Of a stretch of DNA of 64,000 bases, positions 44,773-55,640 are shown in pieces. The stretch is from NCBI GenBank assembly GCA_036925085.1, contig JAUPFP010000004.1:7033829-7097828 (forward strand), read 5' to 3'. The notes under the pieces were generated by a model. It was not told where the DNA came from, did not search any database, and saw only the letters and a list, made by a program, of their open reading frames with translations. Position numbers and translations under genes: made by a program. The DNA comes from Brachycybe producta. Its lineage: Eukaryota; Arthropoda; Diplopoda; Playtdesmida; Andrognathidae. Positions within the stretch are counted from its first letter, which is position 1; each line of letters starts with the position of its first letter.

Positions 44773-45317
44773 TTGAATTGAACAAAGGGCGCGTTTGAGA
44801 ACGCCCAAAAGTTTGTCAGATAAGAGCATTGTAGAAACAACCAGTTTCCAACAACAGCAACAATTACAGAATACATGCAGCCAGTTAACAGTTAATTAGG
44901 AAGCAATTCCCATGAATCATCAAAGTGTTCACTTTCAATCACTTCTAAAGCTGCACTTAATAATGTTTTTATTTGTTTCTGTCGTCTTACTACCGTACAG
45001 GAATAACTGGAGTTGAGAAACTTCTTTTTCAATATGACCTAACCTATTTTATTGCAGTTTTGTAATCAGTTTTCAGAGCTGAATCGATATTTGTAATTTT
45101 GTTATTACCCTTAGTTAAAGCCACACCAAATTAAGATTCTCGATCTCTGTAAATGTAGAAGGATTCGTATTTTTGTGTTTCCTGAAAAAATATGAGAAAC
45201 TGGACAAGTGACTTTTTGAAAAAAAAATCTTTGCAGTTCATTTCGTAAATAACATTGTTGTGTGTTCTCAAATGCACCCAAACCTCTAGATAACACGTAA
45301 TACTTTGTAAATATAAT
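44773..45317. other. AT-rich DNA, nothing recognised
   Basis: I see no gene or matched element. Confidence 0.4.
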
Positions 45318-45565
45318 GTAATACTTTTTAAATGAATTCAAATTAAATGTGTTTAGCTGAATTATACAGAATCCAGTTAAGGACAAGAACCAAATAAAAA
45401 CTGACTTTTATTATTAGTATTTTAAATTGAAATACTAAATCAATATTTTGTCAATAGTTTATATATTATATTTAATTATTAGCTCAATATTTTCAGATTA
45501 TTAACTGAATAAATTGAATTCGATAGATCGTTTGTTTGATCTTCACAGAGGGCTCTGTGTGTACT
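45318..45565 (+). repeat. AT-rich dispersed repeat, copy 3 (uninterrupted)
   Basis: It matches 6085-6270 and, reversed, 33121-33370. It ends with CTTCACAGAGGGCTCTGTG. Confidence 0.65.
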
Positions 45566-46660
45566 AGGTATAAGCCTAAATTTAAGAAGAAAACTTATCA
45601 TTTGAACCCTCAGAACAGGTTTCCAACATTACAAAAACGGAAATTTACATTAAGTAGCCTTGAAAAAAATTTTTTTCCATACTTGAAACCCTGCTCAAGA
45701 AGGCTCAAGTTGAAGTTTTAAAAGTGTCATTGTTTTGTTTCTTAAATTTTGCTTTCAAATGGTTCCCTTGGTTCCACCTTTCTTAAAAAAATATCCTCAA
45801 TAATTAATGATCATATGATCTGGTAGTCACTGAAGTTTGAAAATGAAACTCTGCCATCATTTATTGGTCTCAATTACCATTTGGAATTTATGTTGCTGGT
45901 TGGTTTTCATACTTTCATTTATGACTTATATTAAGTCGTTGAGAGAGTTGATGGCAATTCTCTATATGATACTTGAGTTTCAAACATGTTAAGTGCAGTT
46001 AGTTTCACATAGATTGTGCTTTTGACACTTGATTCTATACAGTATATACACTATACAGTATGTGAATATGGATAATAACACATAAATGTTGTAGTCTAAC
46101 ACAATTGTATATAGCTCTATACAATATAATCAAACTATGTTACGATACTAACATACACAATAGATATAAAAGTGTAAATTACCTGCCAAAAGCTTATCAA
46201 AAAAAAGTGAAGCCTACTAGAGATTAATAAAATCTCAAAAGCTCAGCTTCTTTTTATTCTTCTCCTTCTTAAAATAATGATACAAAACCTTTATATTCAA
46301 ATATTATGAGGGGAAAAAATAAGTATTTAAATATAAATTAAGAAAAAAAGGTCAATTTCCTTGCCCTACACACATCCACTCAAGAGTTTAGATCAACGCC
46401 CTTTGACTTATGAATAAATTTGCAACGCAAACTTAAAAAAAAAAACATTGTTTACATTTTGCAGAAAACACTGCACTGCTAGATGGTGTCTTTACAATAA
46501 ATCCCCATATTAAGACAATAGACGTGGCCACACAAACCATATTAAAAAATTAAAAAAGCTAAATCTGATAAATATACTAGGTCCTCCTTTCAAAATATTT
46601 TTTATACTATTTTATTTTCATCTTTGCTATTATGATTTTAATTTGATAATGCATAATTGG
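45566..46660. other. AT-rich DNA, nothing recognised
   Basis: I see no gene or matched element. Confidence 0.4.
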
Positions 46661-46675
46661 CAACCGGCTGTGATT

Positions 46676-46880
46676 ACAGGCAATTAGAAATCGGGACGAA
46701 CTAAAGTTAGCTCCGCCCTTTTTATGACGAACGACAACTTCTAATTGGTTTGTTGTGTGGTTCGACGTTGAAAAGGGCGGAGCATGTGACGTCAGACTAC
46801 ATAACCAACCAATTAGAAGTTGAGTTCGTCATCAAAAGGGCGGAGCCAACTTCTGTTTGTCCCGATTTCTAATTGTCTGT
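46676..46880. mobile_element. Mutator-type MITE with a perfect 9-bp duplication
   Basis: The TIRs are ACAGGCAATTAGAAATCGGG and, inverted, CCCGATTTCTAATTGTCTGT. GCTGTGATT flanks it at 46667-46675 and 46881-46889. It inserted into a LINE 3' tail. A perfect TGACGTCA lies at 46787-46794. Confidence 0.9.
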
Positions 46881-46958
46881 GCTGTGATTGGGAGTTTTTT
46901 TCTCTCCAGTCAGCCAAATGACTTGAGCTGAATGCAGGTGTACTGAATTGAATTGAAT
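46881..46958 (+). mobile_element. LINE 3' tail remnant
   Basis: GTGATTGGGAG...TGAATGCAGGTGTACTGAA is followed by TTGAATTGAATAA. Only the last ~80 bp of the LINE remains beside the MITE. Confidence 0.7.
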
Positions 46959-46967
46959 AACTAACTA

Positions 46968-47545
46968 ATCCAGGCAGTAAAGCTAACCACAGGTTGCGTT
47001 TTCTCCAAAGGACCCTTAAACATTGTAAAGAAAATGTAAAAGAGGTCTGTTATTTTACCTCAATCAGACCCATATTAGAATATTGTTCCCCAATTTGGAG
47101 CCCATTTAGAAGTAACTTAAAGCACGACATAGAAATGGTACAGCGTGGGGCTGCAAGATTTGTGAAAGGAAGATTCATGTATACCGACAGTGTATCTTCT
47201 ATGCTTTAGGAGCTAAAAGGGAATCATTAGCGGGCCGAAGAAATGACCAAAGCCTTGCCCTTTTCGGACGTTTATTGGGAAGATGATAATGATGCCCTAC
47301 TTAATAACTTATTAAATATACATCCTCGTAAAGAGAAGACATGGGCATTTAATTAAATTAATGGCTAGAACTGATGCATATTTTTGGTCTTTTTTCCTGA
47401 ATGATATTAGACTATGGAATTCTCTTCCAGTTGATAGTACTTTACCTGAATGACAATCATTTGCAATATCTCTCCCCCTGCCACATGGCTTTTAAGCTGA
47501 TTGCAGGTGTACTGAGTTGAGTTGAATTGAAATAAATTGAAGTAA
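46968..47545 (+). mobile_element. LINE fragment, 5'-truncated
   Basis: The frame gives LQRTLKHCKENVKEVCYF, RPILEYCSPIWSPFR and RGAARFVKGRFMYTDSV, then a stop and frame changes. It ends in the shared tail and GAGTTGAGTTGAATTGAA. Confidence 0.85.
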
Positions 47546-48427
47546 GAGTTTCAGTATGTTGTAAATAGTACTCTTCTGCTCTCCCAATTCATTTTAGGCA
47601 GCCTTCTCGTATGATGCTGTGCATACATACAATACCTAATTCCACTGTCTTCATAATATCAAGCTGGTGACACAATTTGAACATGAAACCGTTTGAAAAT
47701 AATATTAATTTCTTAATTTGAATTTACATTCCACCACTGTACATGCCCTGGTGATGACATTCGCCAAGAAAAATGAGGCTGAGGTGAAGCCCGTGTAAAA
47801 CAGTGACTAAGTCCCGAATTCGAGAAGAAAACTTTGCGCAACTGAACTTCAAATTGAACCATATGCATAGGGCTGTAAAGGATTTCGCTCCGTTCTGAAG
47901 GTTCAAGTTGAAGTGATAAGTTTCCTTCTTGAAATTTGGCCTTCACTTCAGCTGTGTTCCACCTTATAGAAAAGAAATATATTTCCAATTTGTACATAGA
48001 TTCAAGATTCGCAGATTCAAGACGGAATTTTTTAGCACTTGAAATTCAATGTAAACCCTCTGAACTGAGCTGGAAAAATTAAAAAACTCAAGTTTTATTG
48101 ATTGAAGGTGAATAAGGGTTTAATGATGGTTTAAGTAGCGAGTTTCCTGTTTGAATTTTGGCTCAAAATGTAAACAAACAGATACACACATGTCACACCT
48201 TGTAATCTTGTATAAAATAGTCTTCAAATAGTTTTTTTTTATTCAATAAAAGACGTAATTAACTCACTTAACTAAATACAAACCCCATTAATATATGCTG
48301 ATAAATTATGCACAGTTTAAAATCTATCTTCCAATATCATAATTTGCTAAGAGTTGACTTTCTATCTCTCCCTCCCTTTGTGCACGAATGTTTTATCAGA
48401 AACTACACACTCTCTAGAATCGTATAC
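47546..48427. other. AT-rich DNA, nothing recognised
   Basis: I see no gene or matched element. Confidence 0.4.
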
Positions 48428-48618
48428 AATTTCTAATTGGTTTGTTACTTTGTCTGATGTCACATTGTGACATCAGACAAAGTAACAAACCAATTAGAAA
48501 TTGATGACGTTCATAAAAGCAGTCACATGCTCCGCCCTTTTCATTTTCTAATTGGTTTGTTACTTGGTCTGACGTCATAAAAGGGCGGAGGAAAAGAAAT
48601 TCTAATGCTGGGTACAAT
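48428..48618. mobile_element. Rearranged palindromic MITE
   Basis: It contains CAATTTCTAATTGGTTTGTT three times in alternating orientation, CCGCCCTTTT, TGACGTCA (48570-48577) and AAATTCTAATGCTGGG. It belongs to the type carried inside the long Helitrons. No clean ends or duplication are visible. Confidence 0.65.
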
Positions 48619-49336
48619 TGCATAATTTCAGATAGAAATATTATCACATTGCACTTATTATATATATACACACAGGGTTTTAATTCAATAAGAGTTTCAA
48701 TACTTTATGACCGACCTACAAGTTATTGGCACCTATAGTGAATTATGGCCCTTCAAGAAATATGTTGTTATAGCAACGTCATAATTCACTACAGTAACAC
48801 ATTTTAAAAAAAAGAACCACACAAAAAAAAGTGGCACGCATGCGCAGAGGTTCATTGCTCATTTCAAGCAACATTCTGAGCAAAGGGGCCCGCCCTTTTG
48901 GTAGAATTTCAATTTGTTATTTTTAAGTTTTGAAGCAAGTCAGTCACACCAATATAAGATAAATGTCAAGACTTTACCACATTTTTTTTCTTCTAATATA
49001 TTTTTCTTATACCAAAGGCTTAAGATACACCCTTTTATTAGCTCATCTAATAAGACTTCTATCTATATATACTCGGCATAGACAGTATATGTGAAACACA
49101 CATCAAGATCAGATGTCATAAACTCAAATAATAAAGAACTTTCTCTCTCTCTCTTTTTTTTTTAGGAATGTTCTATATGACAACTCGAAATTTTAGTGAG
49201 TGTAAAAAAAACCTCAGAAAGTGACACCACACTTAAATTTATCTAATCAGAAGAAGAAGAAGAAGAAAAAAAAACGTTACTAATGTAACATGTCTAATAA
49301 TTAATATTACAGTAGACACACACACACATATGTATA

Positions 49337-49424
<88 letters not shown>

Positions 49425-50015
49425 CATTATATTTAAGCCTTTTTATATCTATAGATAGATTTTTCTTTCATAGTCTTAATAATTCTGTAAAAATGCAGAA
49501 AGCATTGTTTTACTAATTATATTAAATTCGTATGCCTTTTAAGTATATAAATTTCCATTTTCGTTCATATTATAAACTATATTGCCTTTAGCAATATATG
49601 GTATTATTATACAGTTAGCCTATATGTAGGCCACACACACGCACACAGTGACATAGACCAATATCCATAATGTATCCTTACACATAAATGTATAATTCTC
49701 TTAATGGTGATGGTGTTTCAACTGTTAAACCACCCACCTACACTTTATTCCACTCCTACACCACCCTCTTATTATGGAGATTAGATGGAAAGACACAATT
49801 GTATGTGTGTGTCTGAATGCCTGCCTACATATATAGAAACCTATAATAAGCAGGTTTAATTTCCTAAAGGAAATAGAAGTGTCGTAAGAGTTTTAAGTAG
49901 CTTCAGCTTGAATAAGACAGATGATCAGAGAATGTAGTCTAAATAAAAGAATAGATGTACATGTTCATGTGTGATGTATAAGTGCCAAAGTGGTGGTACA
50001 TCTGGCAAAAACCAA
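48619..50015. other. AT-rich DNA with a long (TA)n and a small fold-back
   Basis: A 65-bp inverted repeat TAGTGAATTATGGC...GTCATAATTCACTA lies at 48733-48795. (TA)n runs at 49343-49421. No gene is seen. Confidence 0.5.
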
Positions 50016-50487
50016 GGCTGGTTTAGTTGCGGCGCTGAAGATGGAAACAGTTTTACTGAAGCTTCGTTATTCATCAGTAAATTAATTAGCTTTGCAGGTA
50101 TCTTGCGCGCTCAAGTCATCTTCAGCTAAAATAAAAACAACCCAGCTTTTCAGGTAACATAAAATTAGTTCCAGAACACCTCAATCAATTTATTTTAATA
50201 TACCAGGCCGATGTCATGTGGCCGTTTCTACCTTGTTATTGGTTGATGGCCATCATGTGTTGATGACATCACTGGGCTCGTTAGCTACAACAAGCAGAAA
50301 AATATCTAATGGAATCAGATGTTTGATCTTAACAAATTTTAAGCTGGTTCAGTTTCAGCTAAAAAAAAATATCATTTACATCTCAGAAATAAATGCTTAC
50401 AAAAGCTTAATGTTGAGAAGCTTACATGACACAATATTTCATCTTCAGCTAGAAATTGTTAATCTTCAGAGTGCTACTAAACCAGCC
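50016..50487. mobile_element. TIR element rich in TTCAGCT words
   Basis: The ends are GGCTGGTTTAGTTGC and, inverted, GCTACTAAACCAGCC. The interior holds many CTTCAGCT/AGCTGAAG words. There is no coding. Its right portion matches 13780-13945. Confidence 0.65.
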
Positions 50488-50494
50488 TTTAAAA

Positions 50495-51367
50495 GGTAGA
50501 TTTCGCAGTAAGCTGAAGATGAGGATTGTACAAGGTGACGCAGATATGTACTGTCTGCTTACGCTTGTCCTAAGCCGTATTTAATACAATCTAAGCTGGA
50601 GATAAAATTCTCTGCTGAAGCAGCAAGATGAAAGGCTTCCTGAGCATATTGGCTGAAAAACACATTCAACTACAACAGCCCCAAAAAGGGTTCATATTCA
50701 CAGGCAATTAGAAATCGGGACGAACATAAGTTGGCTCCGCCCTTTTATGACGACCGGCAACTTCTAATTGGTTTGTTGTGTAGTCTGATGTCACATGCTC
50801 CGCCTTTTTCAACGTCAAACCACACAACAAACCAATTAGAAGTTGCCGGTCGTCATAAAAAGGACGGAACCAACTTATGTTTGTCCCGATTTCTAAATGC
50901 CTGTCAAGTAAATGCAACTATAAAAATGCATTTACTAATGAGCTGAAGCTATTGTGTTTAGCCATCTTCAGCTGCAACAAAACACCTCAGCTTTTTCAGT
51001 TCACATAAAATTAGTTCCAAGCACCTGTATTTTAATACAGAAGATCGTCACCATGTGGCCTTGATAAGATAATTATTTGCATGTAATGCCATTTTTACAT
51101 TCCTATTGGTTGATGGGTATCATGTGATGATAACATCACTATCTGTCCAGCTACAAATGAGCTGAAATATCTAACTACGTTAGATGTATGCTGAAATGTA
51201 TTTTAAGCTCTAATTTGCTGCTTTAGCAGAAATCTTTCATCTTCAACTTACATGTACAGTAAATGTCAGAGTTCATAGAGGAGAAGCATAAGATGGTACA
51301 TATACAACATTCCTGCTTCAGCTCACACAAGTCTCTTTTTCAGGTCACTATTAAATGCGCCTTTACC
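50495..51367. mobile_element. Related TTCAGCT-rich element holding a MITE
   Basis: The ends are GGTAGATTTCGCAGTAAGCTG and, inverted, TTAAATGCGCCTTTACC. The right two thirds match 53863-54371 (CTTGATAAGATAATTATTTG, ACATTCCTATTGGTTGATGG). A Mutator-type MITE lies inside at 50700-50904. Confidence 0.7.
50700..50904. mobile_element. Mutator-type MITE
   Basis: ACAGGCAATTAGAAATCGGG is mirrored by CCCGATTTCTAAATGCCTGT. The internal arms carry GCAACTTCTAATTGGTTTGT. No duplication is visible at this copy. Confidence 0.8.
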
Positions 51368-51453
51368 CACACCCACTATTGTGCTCCCAGTTTATGAGTT
51401 TGAACGTTTGATGCAAAACGACTATCACACTATTTTTTTTTGTTAGAATTCCA

Positions 51454-52405
51454 GGGGTCCGTTTCACAAAACTACAAGTCCTGTCCATAACAATTGTAGG
51501 TTACAAGTCCTTGTAATCACAACTTGTTAGTTACAGATGTTTCACAAACATTTGTACACACAACTGCAAGTCTTGTGAGCAACAATAAGATTGTAGATTA
51601 CAATTGTAAGATCAAAAGTTGTTAAGAACAAGTGAAAATGGACTTGTCCATAATAAGTGAAAATGGACTTGTCCATAATAAGTGAAAATGGACTTGTCCA
51701 TAACAAGTGTAGTTAACAAAATGCGTCACTATTCCTAAAATAGTCAATTTCATTTTTGTGTGTAATTCCAAAGTGTCAAAAATGTCGAAATGTGTTGCAT
51801 TATGTAGTTGCATTTAATTACAAAACACTTGGTTGGTAACAAGTGTCAGTAATAAGTTTGTCCACTACACTTGTTAGGTACAAGTGATCTTTTGTGGTTT
51901 ACAAGTAATTCACTTGTTAAAAGTGTACACTTGAACTTTTGTGAAACGCTAAGGGTTGGTTTATACTCCCTTGCTAAGCCGCAAAGCAGCCTGCTAAGCT
52001 TCAAAAATGACGTCAGAGCTTCAGATTTTTGTCTTCACCAGAGCATGAAGCTGGCTTTGAAATTATTCAACTTTTGAAAGCTTCGCAACTCAAAGCACCA
52101 ATCAGGAAACGAATACACGAAAGGGGTGAACAAGTCACACCTTTTTTTCTTCCAGAAGCGGAATGGTTCTATTGTTTTGTATTATCTGTTTTATAGGATA
52201 TGAAGGTTAGAAAATAATGTGAAGTTTGCAAGACCACATATTTGTATGAACAAGCTAAGCTTTGGTGAGCTAAATTTTAGGAGCTTCAAAGCATGCAAAT
52301 CTTAGCAAAGTTTGGAGTATAAACCTACCCTAATAAGTAGAAATTTTACAAACTTGTAAAAAATTTACTTGTTACTAACAAGACTTGTAGTTTTGTGTGG
52401 GCCCC
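51454..52405. mobile_element. ACAAGT-rich fold-back element, copy 2
   Basis: The ends are GGGGTCCGTTTCACAAAACT and, inverted, AGTTTTGTGTGGGCCCC. A 25-bp unit (AAGTGAAAATGGACTTGTCC plus ATAAT) occurs three times at 51630-51705. It is interrupted by a Harbinger-type MITE at 51953-52330. Confidence 0.8.
51953..52330. mobile_element. Harbinger-type MITE, copy 2, with TAA duplication
   Basis: The TIR is GGGTTGGTTTATACTCC, mirrored as GGAGTATAAACCTACCC. TAA flanks it at 51950-51952 and 52331-52333, while the fold-back paralogue (36290-36310, reversed) has a single TAA there. A 3-bp TWA duplication and GGG..GTTT ends fit PIF/Harbinger. TGACGTCA lies at 52008-52015. There is no coding. Confidence 0.9.
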
Positions 52406-53011
52406 AGTTCTTCAAAAATCCGCTATTATTGATTGATCTTTTTTAGAATTAGTTGCATCTATCGAATTAATCAATGATACTGTATTTTTATTTTGGCTAT
52501 AATGCTCGATGTTAAAATATGTAGCAGAACATCCATTTTCAGCATGCAATTTGTTGATTTCATTCAACAATATATTTACCTTAAAATAGCAGCAGAAAGC
52601 ATTAAAGCCATTTTAAGATTTAGTTGTATACAAGTATAAACCATGACGTCATTATTAACTGGACAGTATAGTGGGTCAACAAACTCTAACAACCTGTGGA
52701 ACACTTATTTTTTGGTTTCGATTTTTTTCTTTCTTTCTCAGTGGTTCATAATATAATTCAGTCATAGTCACACAATCCAATTTTACACTTGTGTAACACA
52801 ATGTGTATGGTGTTTATGTGTTTGTTTCAGTCAAATTTAGAATTTCAAAATTTAATGTGATGGTCGTTTAAATAAAACATTTGAAAGTATGTTACTAAAC
52901 TAAAAAAAACACTGAATTATTCATAAATTAAACAAACTGATAAATAAAAAGTCCAACTGTTTGTATCGAATGCACAAAACAAATAATGACAGTTGCAACC
53001 ACTTTTCGGTA
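52406..53011. other. AT-rich DNA, nothing recognised
   Basis: I see no gene or matched element. Confidence 0.4.
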
Positions 53012-53019
53012 CACTATAC

Positions 53020-53476
53020 CAGTGGTCGCCAACTGGTGGTCCGCGAGAAATTTTTGGTGGTCCGCAGAAAATCTGGAAAATATTTGCATTTTTTTTTTGT
53101 TTTATTAATAATAAAACAAAAACAAATATTCTTAATAAATTCTTCTGTTCTGAATGACAATTTTCGCCTTTCTATTGCACTAAATTCACGAAATGTACTA
53201 GAGTCTAGTACAGTTCTCGTAAAATACGGTATGCGAGAGCTACATTTCGTTCAGTTGCCCCCACCACACGCTGCTTCTCCCTAAAGCTTCAATTATGTTG
53301 TATTAAATTTAACTAACTTTAAAGATTTTATATTACGAGCATAATAAGATGGAAGTTTTCTGATGAATTATTTGACAAACGTATTTATCGTTTTAAAAAA
53401 ATTCATATTAGTGGTCCGCGGGATTTAAAATTTTGAATTTAATGGTCCGTGAGGTTCGAAAGGTTGGCGACTGCTG
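53020..53476. mobile_element. Non-autonomous hAT with a perfect 8-bp duplication
   Basis: CAGTGGTCGCCAACTGGTGG is mirrored by GAAAGGTTGGCGACTGCTG. CACTATAC flanks it at 53012-53019 and 53477-53484. It is a short relative of 12034-13391 lacking the tandem repeats. Confidence 0.93.
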
Positions 53477-53484
53477 CACTATAC

Positions 53485-53862
53485 AATGTAAAGTGCCATG
53501 CTATTGTTATGGCAATAACAGGGTGAGAAAAAAAAAATCACAATTTTTTTAATAAAAAAAAATCGGGATTATTTTTTTAAAAAAAAATTTAAATCGGGAT
53601 TTAAATCACGATTTCGAACAATGTACCTTTATATTAAAATTTAAATATATTACATTTTACATGCATGACACAAAACAATATGAAACAAAGTTTGAAGACA
53701 AACATTGTCCTTTCATTGTTTAACAACTTTTGAATTTCAACTTATTAATTTTAAATAAAAAGTTTATTGATTGGCAAATTAGTTACCTAATTAATAATTA
53801 TTATTTGAAATTCAGCAAGGAATCATCAACTTATAAAGATTCAAATGCCATTTTCAGCATTA
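53485..53862. other. AT-rich DNA with AAATCGGGATTT words
   Basis: The words AATCGGGATT and AAATCACGATTT alternate at 53520-53615 and could be one end of a decayed element. Nothing else is recognised. Confidence 0.4.
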
Positions 53863-54371
53863 ACACTAAAGGCGTAGTGAGCTGAAGATGAAATTCTTTG
53901 TATTGAAGCAGTAGCTGAAAAAGAACATTTGTTTCAGCTATTGTGTTTAGCCATCTTCAGCTGCAACAAAACAACTCAGCTTTTCAGCTGACCTACAATT
54001 AGTTCCAAAGCACCTTCAATAGATGCATTTGATTACACAAAGGCCGATGTCATGTGACCTTGATAAGATAATTATTTGAATGTAATACCGTTTTTACATT
54101 CCTATTGGTTGATGGGTATCATGTGATGATGACATCACTAGCTGACCAGCTACAAATGATGAGCTGAAGTATCTAACTTACATTAGATATAAGTTCAACT
54201 GCATTTTAAGCTCGAATTTGCTGCTTCAGCTGAAATCTTTCATCTTCAACTTACATGTAAATGTCAAAGCTGAATCTCAGCTGATAAGAGGAGAAGCATA
54301 TGATGGTACAACATTTCTGCTTCAGCTCATACAATTCTCCTCTTCAGCTCACTAGTAAATGCGCCTTTACC
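53863..54371. mobile_element. TTCAGCT-rich element, copy 2
   Basis: AAAGGCGTAGTGAGCTGAAG is mirrored at the right by CTTCAGCTCACTAGTAAATG and CGCCTTTACC. It is collinear with the later part of 50495-51367, without the inserted MITE. Confidence 0.7.
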
Positions 54372-54481
54372 GGTGTTTCGTTCTCTTGATAACTTTAAAA
54401 TTCTAAGTGCACTTAAAAAATTTAAAAATAAATTTTCTTAAAAATAACAAAAATGACACACAACAAAAACAGGTAATACAC

Positions 54482-54916
54482 TGTAACACCCTGTAAATCG
54501 TGATCCCGCCAAAACCATAGCCTGGGGGGTAAACAACTCTCAACCGTCCCTCCCTCCTCTCTGACTCACCTTTCTGACTCATGCCCAAGTGGCGGATTGA
54601 TACATAAAGGACCATGGTCACTTGGACCTGGTTACACCTCGCAGGTGTACACAGGTCCAAGGTATAAAAGGACCATGTTCCTCTTTGTTCCTCAGTTCTT
54701 TCCTTTGCCTGTTTTTGCGATACATTCCAAATCATGGGCCTGAGGATTTCCAGTTAGTATATTACTATTCACCCTTGTATCTGTACTTCTTACAAGGAAT
54801 GAATAAAAGTGTTGTAACAAGAAGTAGCGTTGTCTCTATGTTTATGTAAATAACTTCTCTTCAGAGGCCGGAGGTTTCATAGGGCAGGAGCTATACGATT
54901 CTCAGCAGCTACAACA
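54482..54916 (+). repeat. 5' LTR
   Basis: It begins TGTAACACCC. It contains an inverted repeat CTTGGACCTG...CAGGTCCAAG (54621-54660) immediately before TATAAAAGG (54663), a plausible promoter, and an AATAAA (about 54803) downstream as a candidate poly-A signal. The end is placed at ACAACA (54916) by analogy with the 425-bp solo copy at 22298. An earlier end near 54810 is possible. Confidence 0.7.
54621..54671 (+). promoter_or_regulatory. LTR promoter: palindrome plus TATA box
   Basis: CTTGGACCTG is mirrored by CAGGTCCAAG, with an inner TACACCT/AGGTGTA pair. The palindrome abuts GGTATAAAAGGACC. The same layout is kept in the two solo LTRs (about 19427-19471 and 22510-22560) despite sequence divergence. 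Confidence 0.65.
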
Positions 54917-55241
54917 TCTTCTCTAGTCGGAATACCGATGGAGAAGATGTATATCAGCATCAACCGGAAGAGAGAGAGATGGCCGCCACTCTCCTGCATT
55001 GATTTCACCCCCATGCAGAAGAGTGACTTCAATCTATCTCCATCCAGCTCTCTCTACAGCTCGGATCTTCTCTGTGCAGGTGTCATACTGCTCAGAGAAG
55101 AAACGAAAAGTAGAAAATGTCATCTAAAGGTTGGTAATAAAATATTGGTTGATGTCAAAAGCTCACATTTGGTGGAGGTGCGGGGTATAGCTCCATCTGC
55201 CTTCTCCGACCTGTAAACAGAAGCCGTCCTTTGTCCTAAGT

Positions 55242-55262
55242 CTCGTGATTGTGCCTCACGAG
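55242..55262 (+). other. Leader hairpin
   Basis: CTCGTGA and TCACGAG form a perfect 7-bp stem with a 7-nt loop just before the tandem repeat. Confidence 0.55.
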
Positions 55263-55272
55263 GCTTCGTCCG

Positions 55273-55640
55273 TCCTTTCTATGTTGGAGCCACGTATGGA
55301 GACCCTCGATAGCGTCAAAGTCAACCGTGTGGCGCCTGTCTGTAAAACCGCGTATGGAGACCCTCGATCACGTCAAAGTCAACCGCGCGGCGTCCTTTGT
55401 GTTGGAACCACGTGTGGAGACCCTCGATAGCGTCAAAGTCGACCACGTGGCGCCTTTGTAAAACCGCGTATGGAGGCCCTCGATCACGTCAAAGCCAACC
55501 GCGCGGCGTCCTTTGTGTTGGAACCACGTATGGAGGCCCTCGATAGCGTCAAAGCCAACCGCGTGGCGCCTTTTTATGTTGGGATCATGTATGGAGGCCC
55601 TCGATCACGTCAAAGCCAACCGCATGGTACCGTTTTTGTG
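55273..55640 (+). repeat. Alternating A/B minisatellite in the leader
   Basis: Six units of 56-61 bp start their CCCTCGAT core at 55303, 55361, 55421, 55477, 55537 and 55598. Cores alternate strictly between CCCTCGATAGCGTCAAAG (A) and CCCTCGATCACGTCAAAG (B), so the repeat grew as a ~117-bp dimer, three copies. The spacers alternate GTTGGAACCACGTATGGAG-like and GTAAAACCGCGTATGGAG-like in the first four units. Confidence 0.9.

Noticed and set aside
49239-49427. Tyr-Ile repeat frame
   Set aside because: Translation of (TA)n.
54938-55216. 92-codon open frame in the LTR-element leader
   Set aside because: Mixed composition and an ATG in the leader, but no motif or conservation to support a product; could be an upstream ORF only.
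55273-55640. CRISPR array
   Set aside because: Units are directly adjacent variants of one minisatellite with no unique spacers; context is a eukaryotic retroelement.
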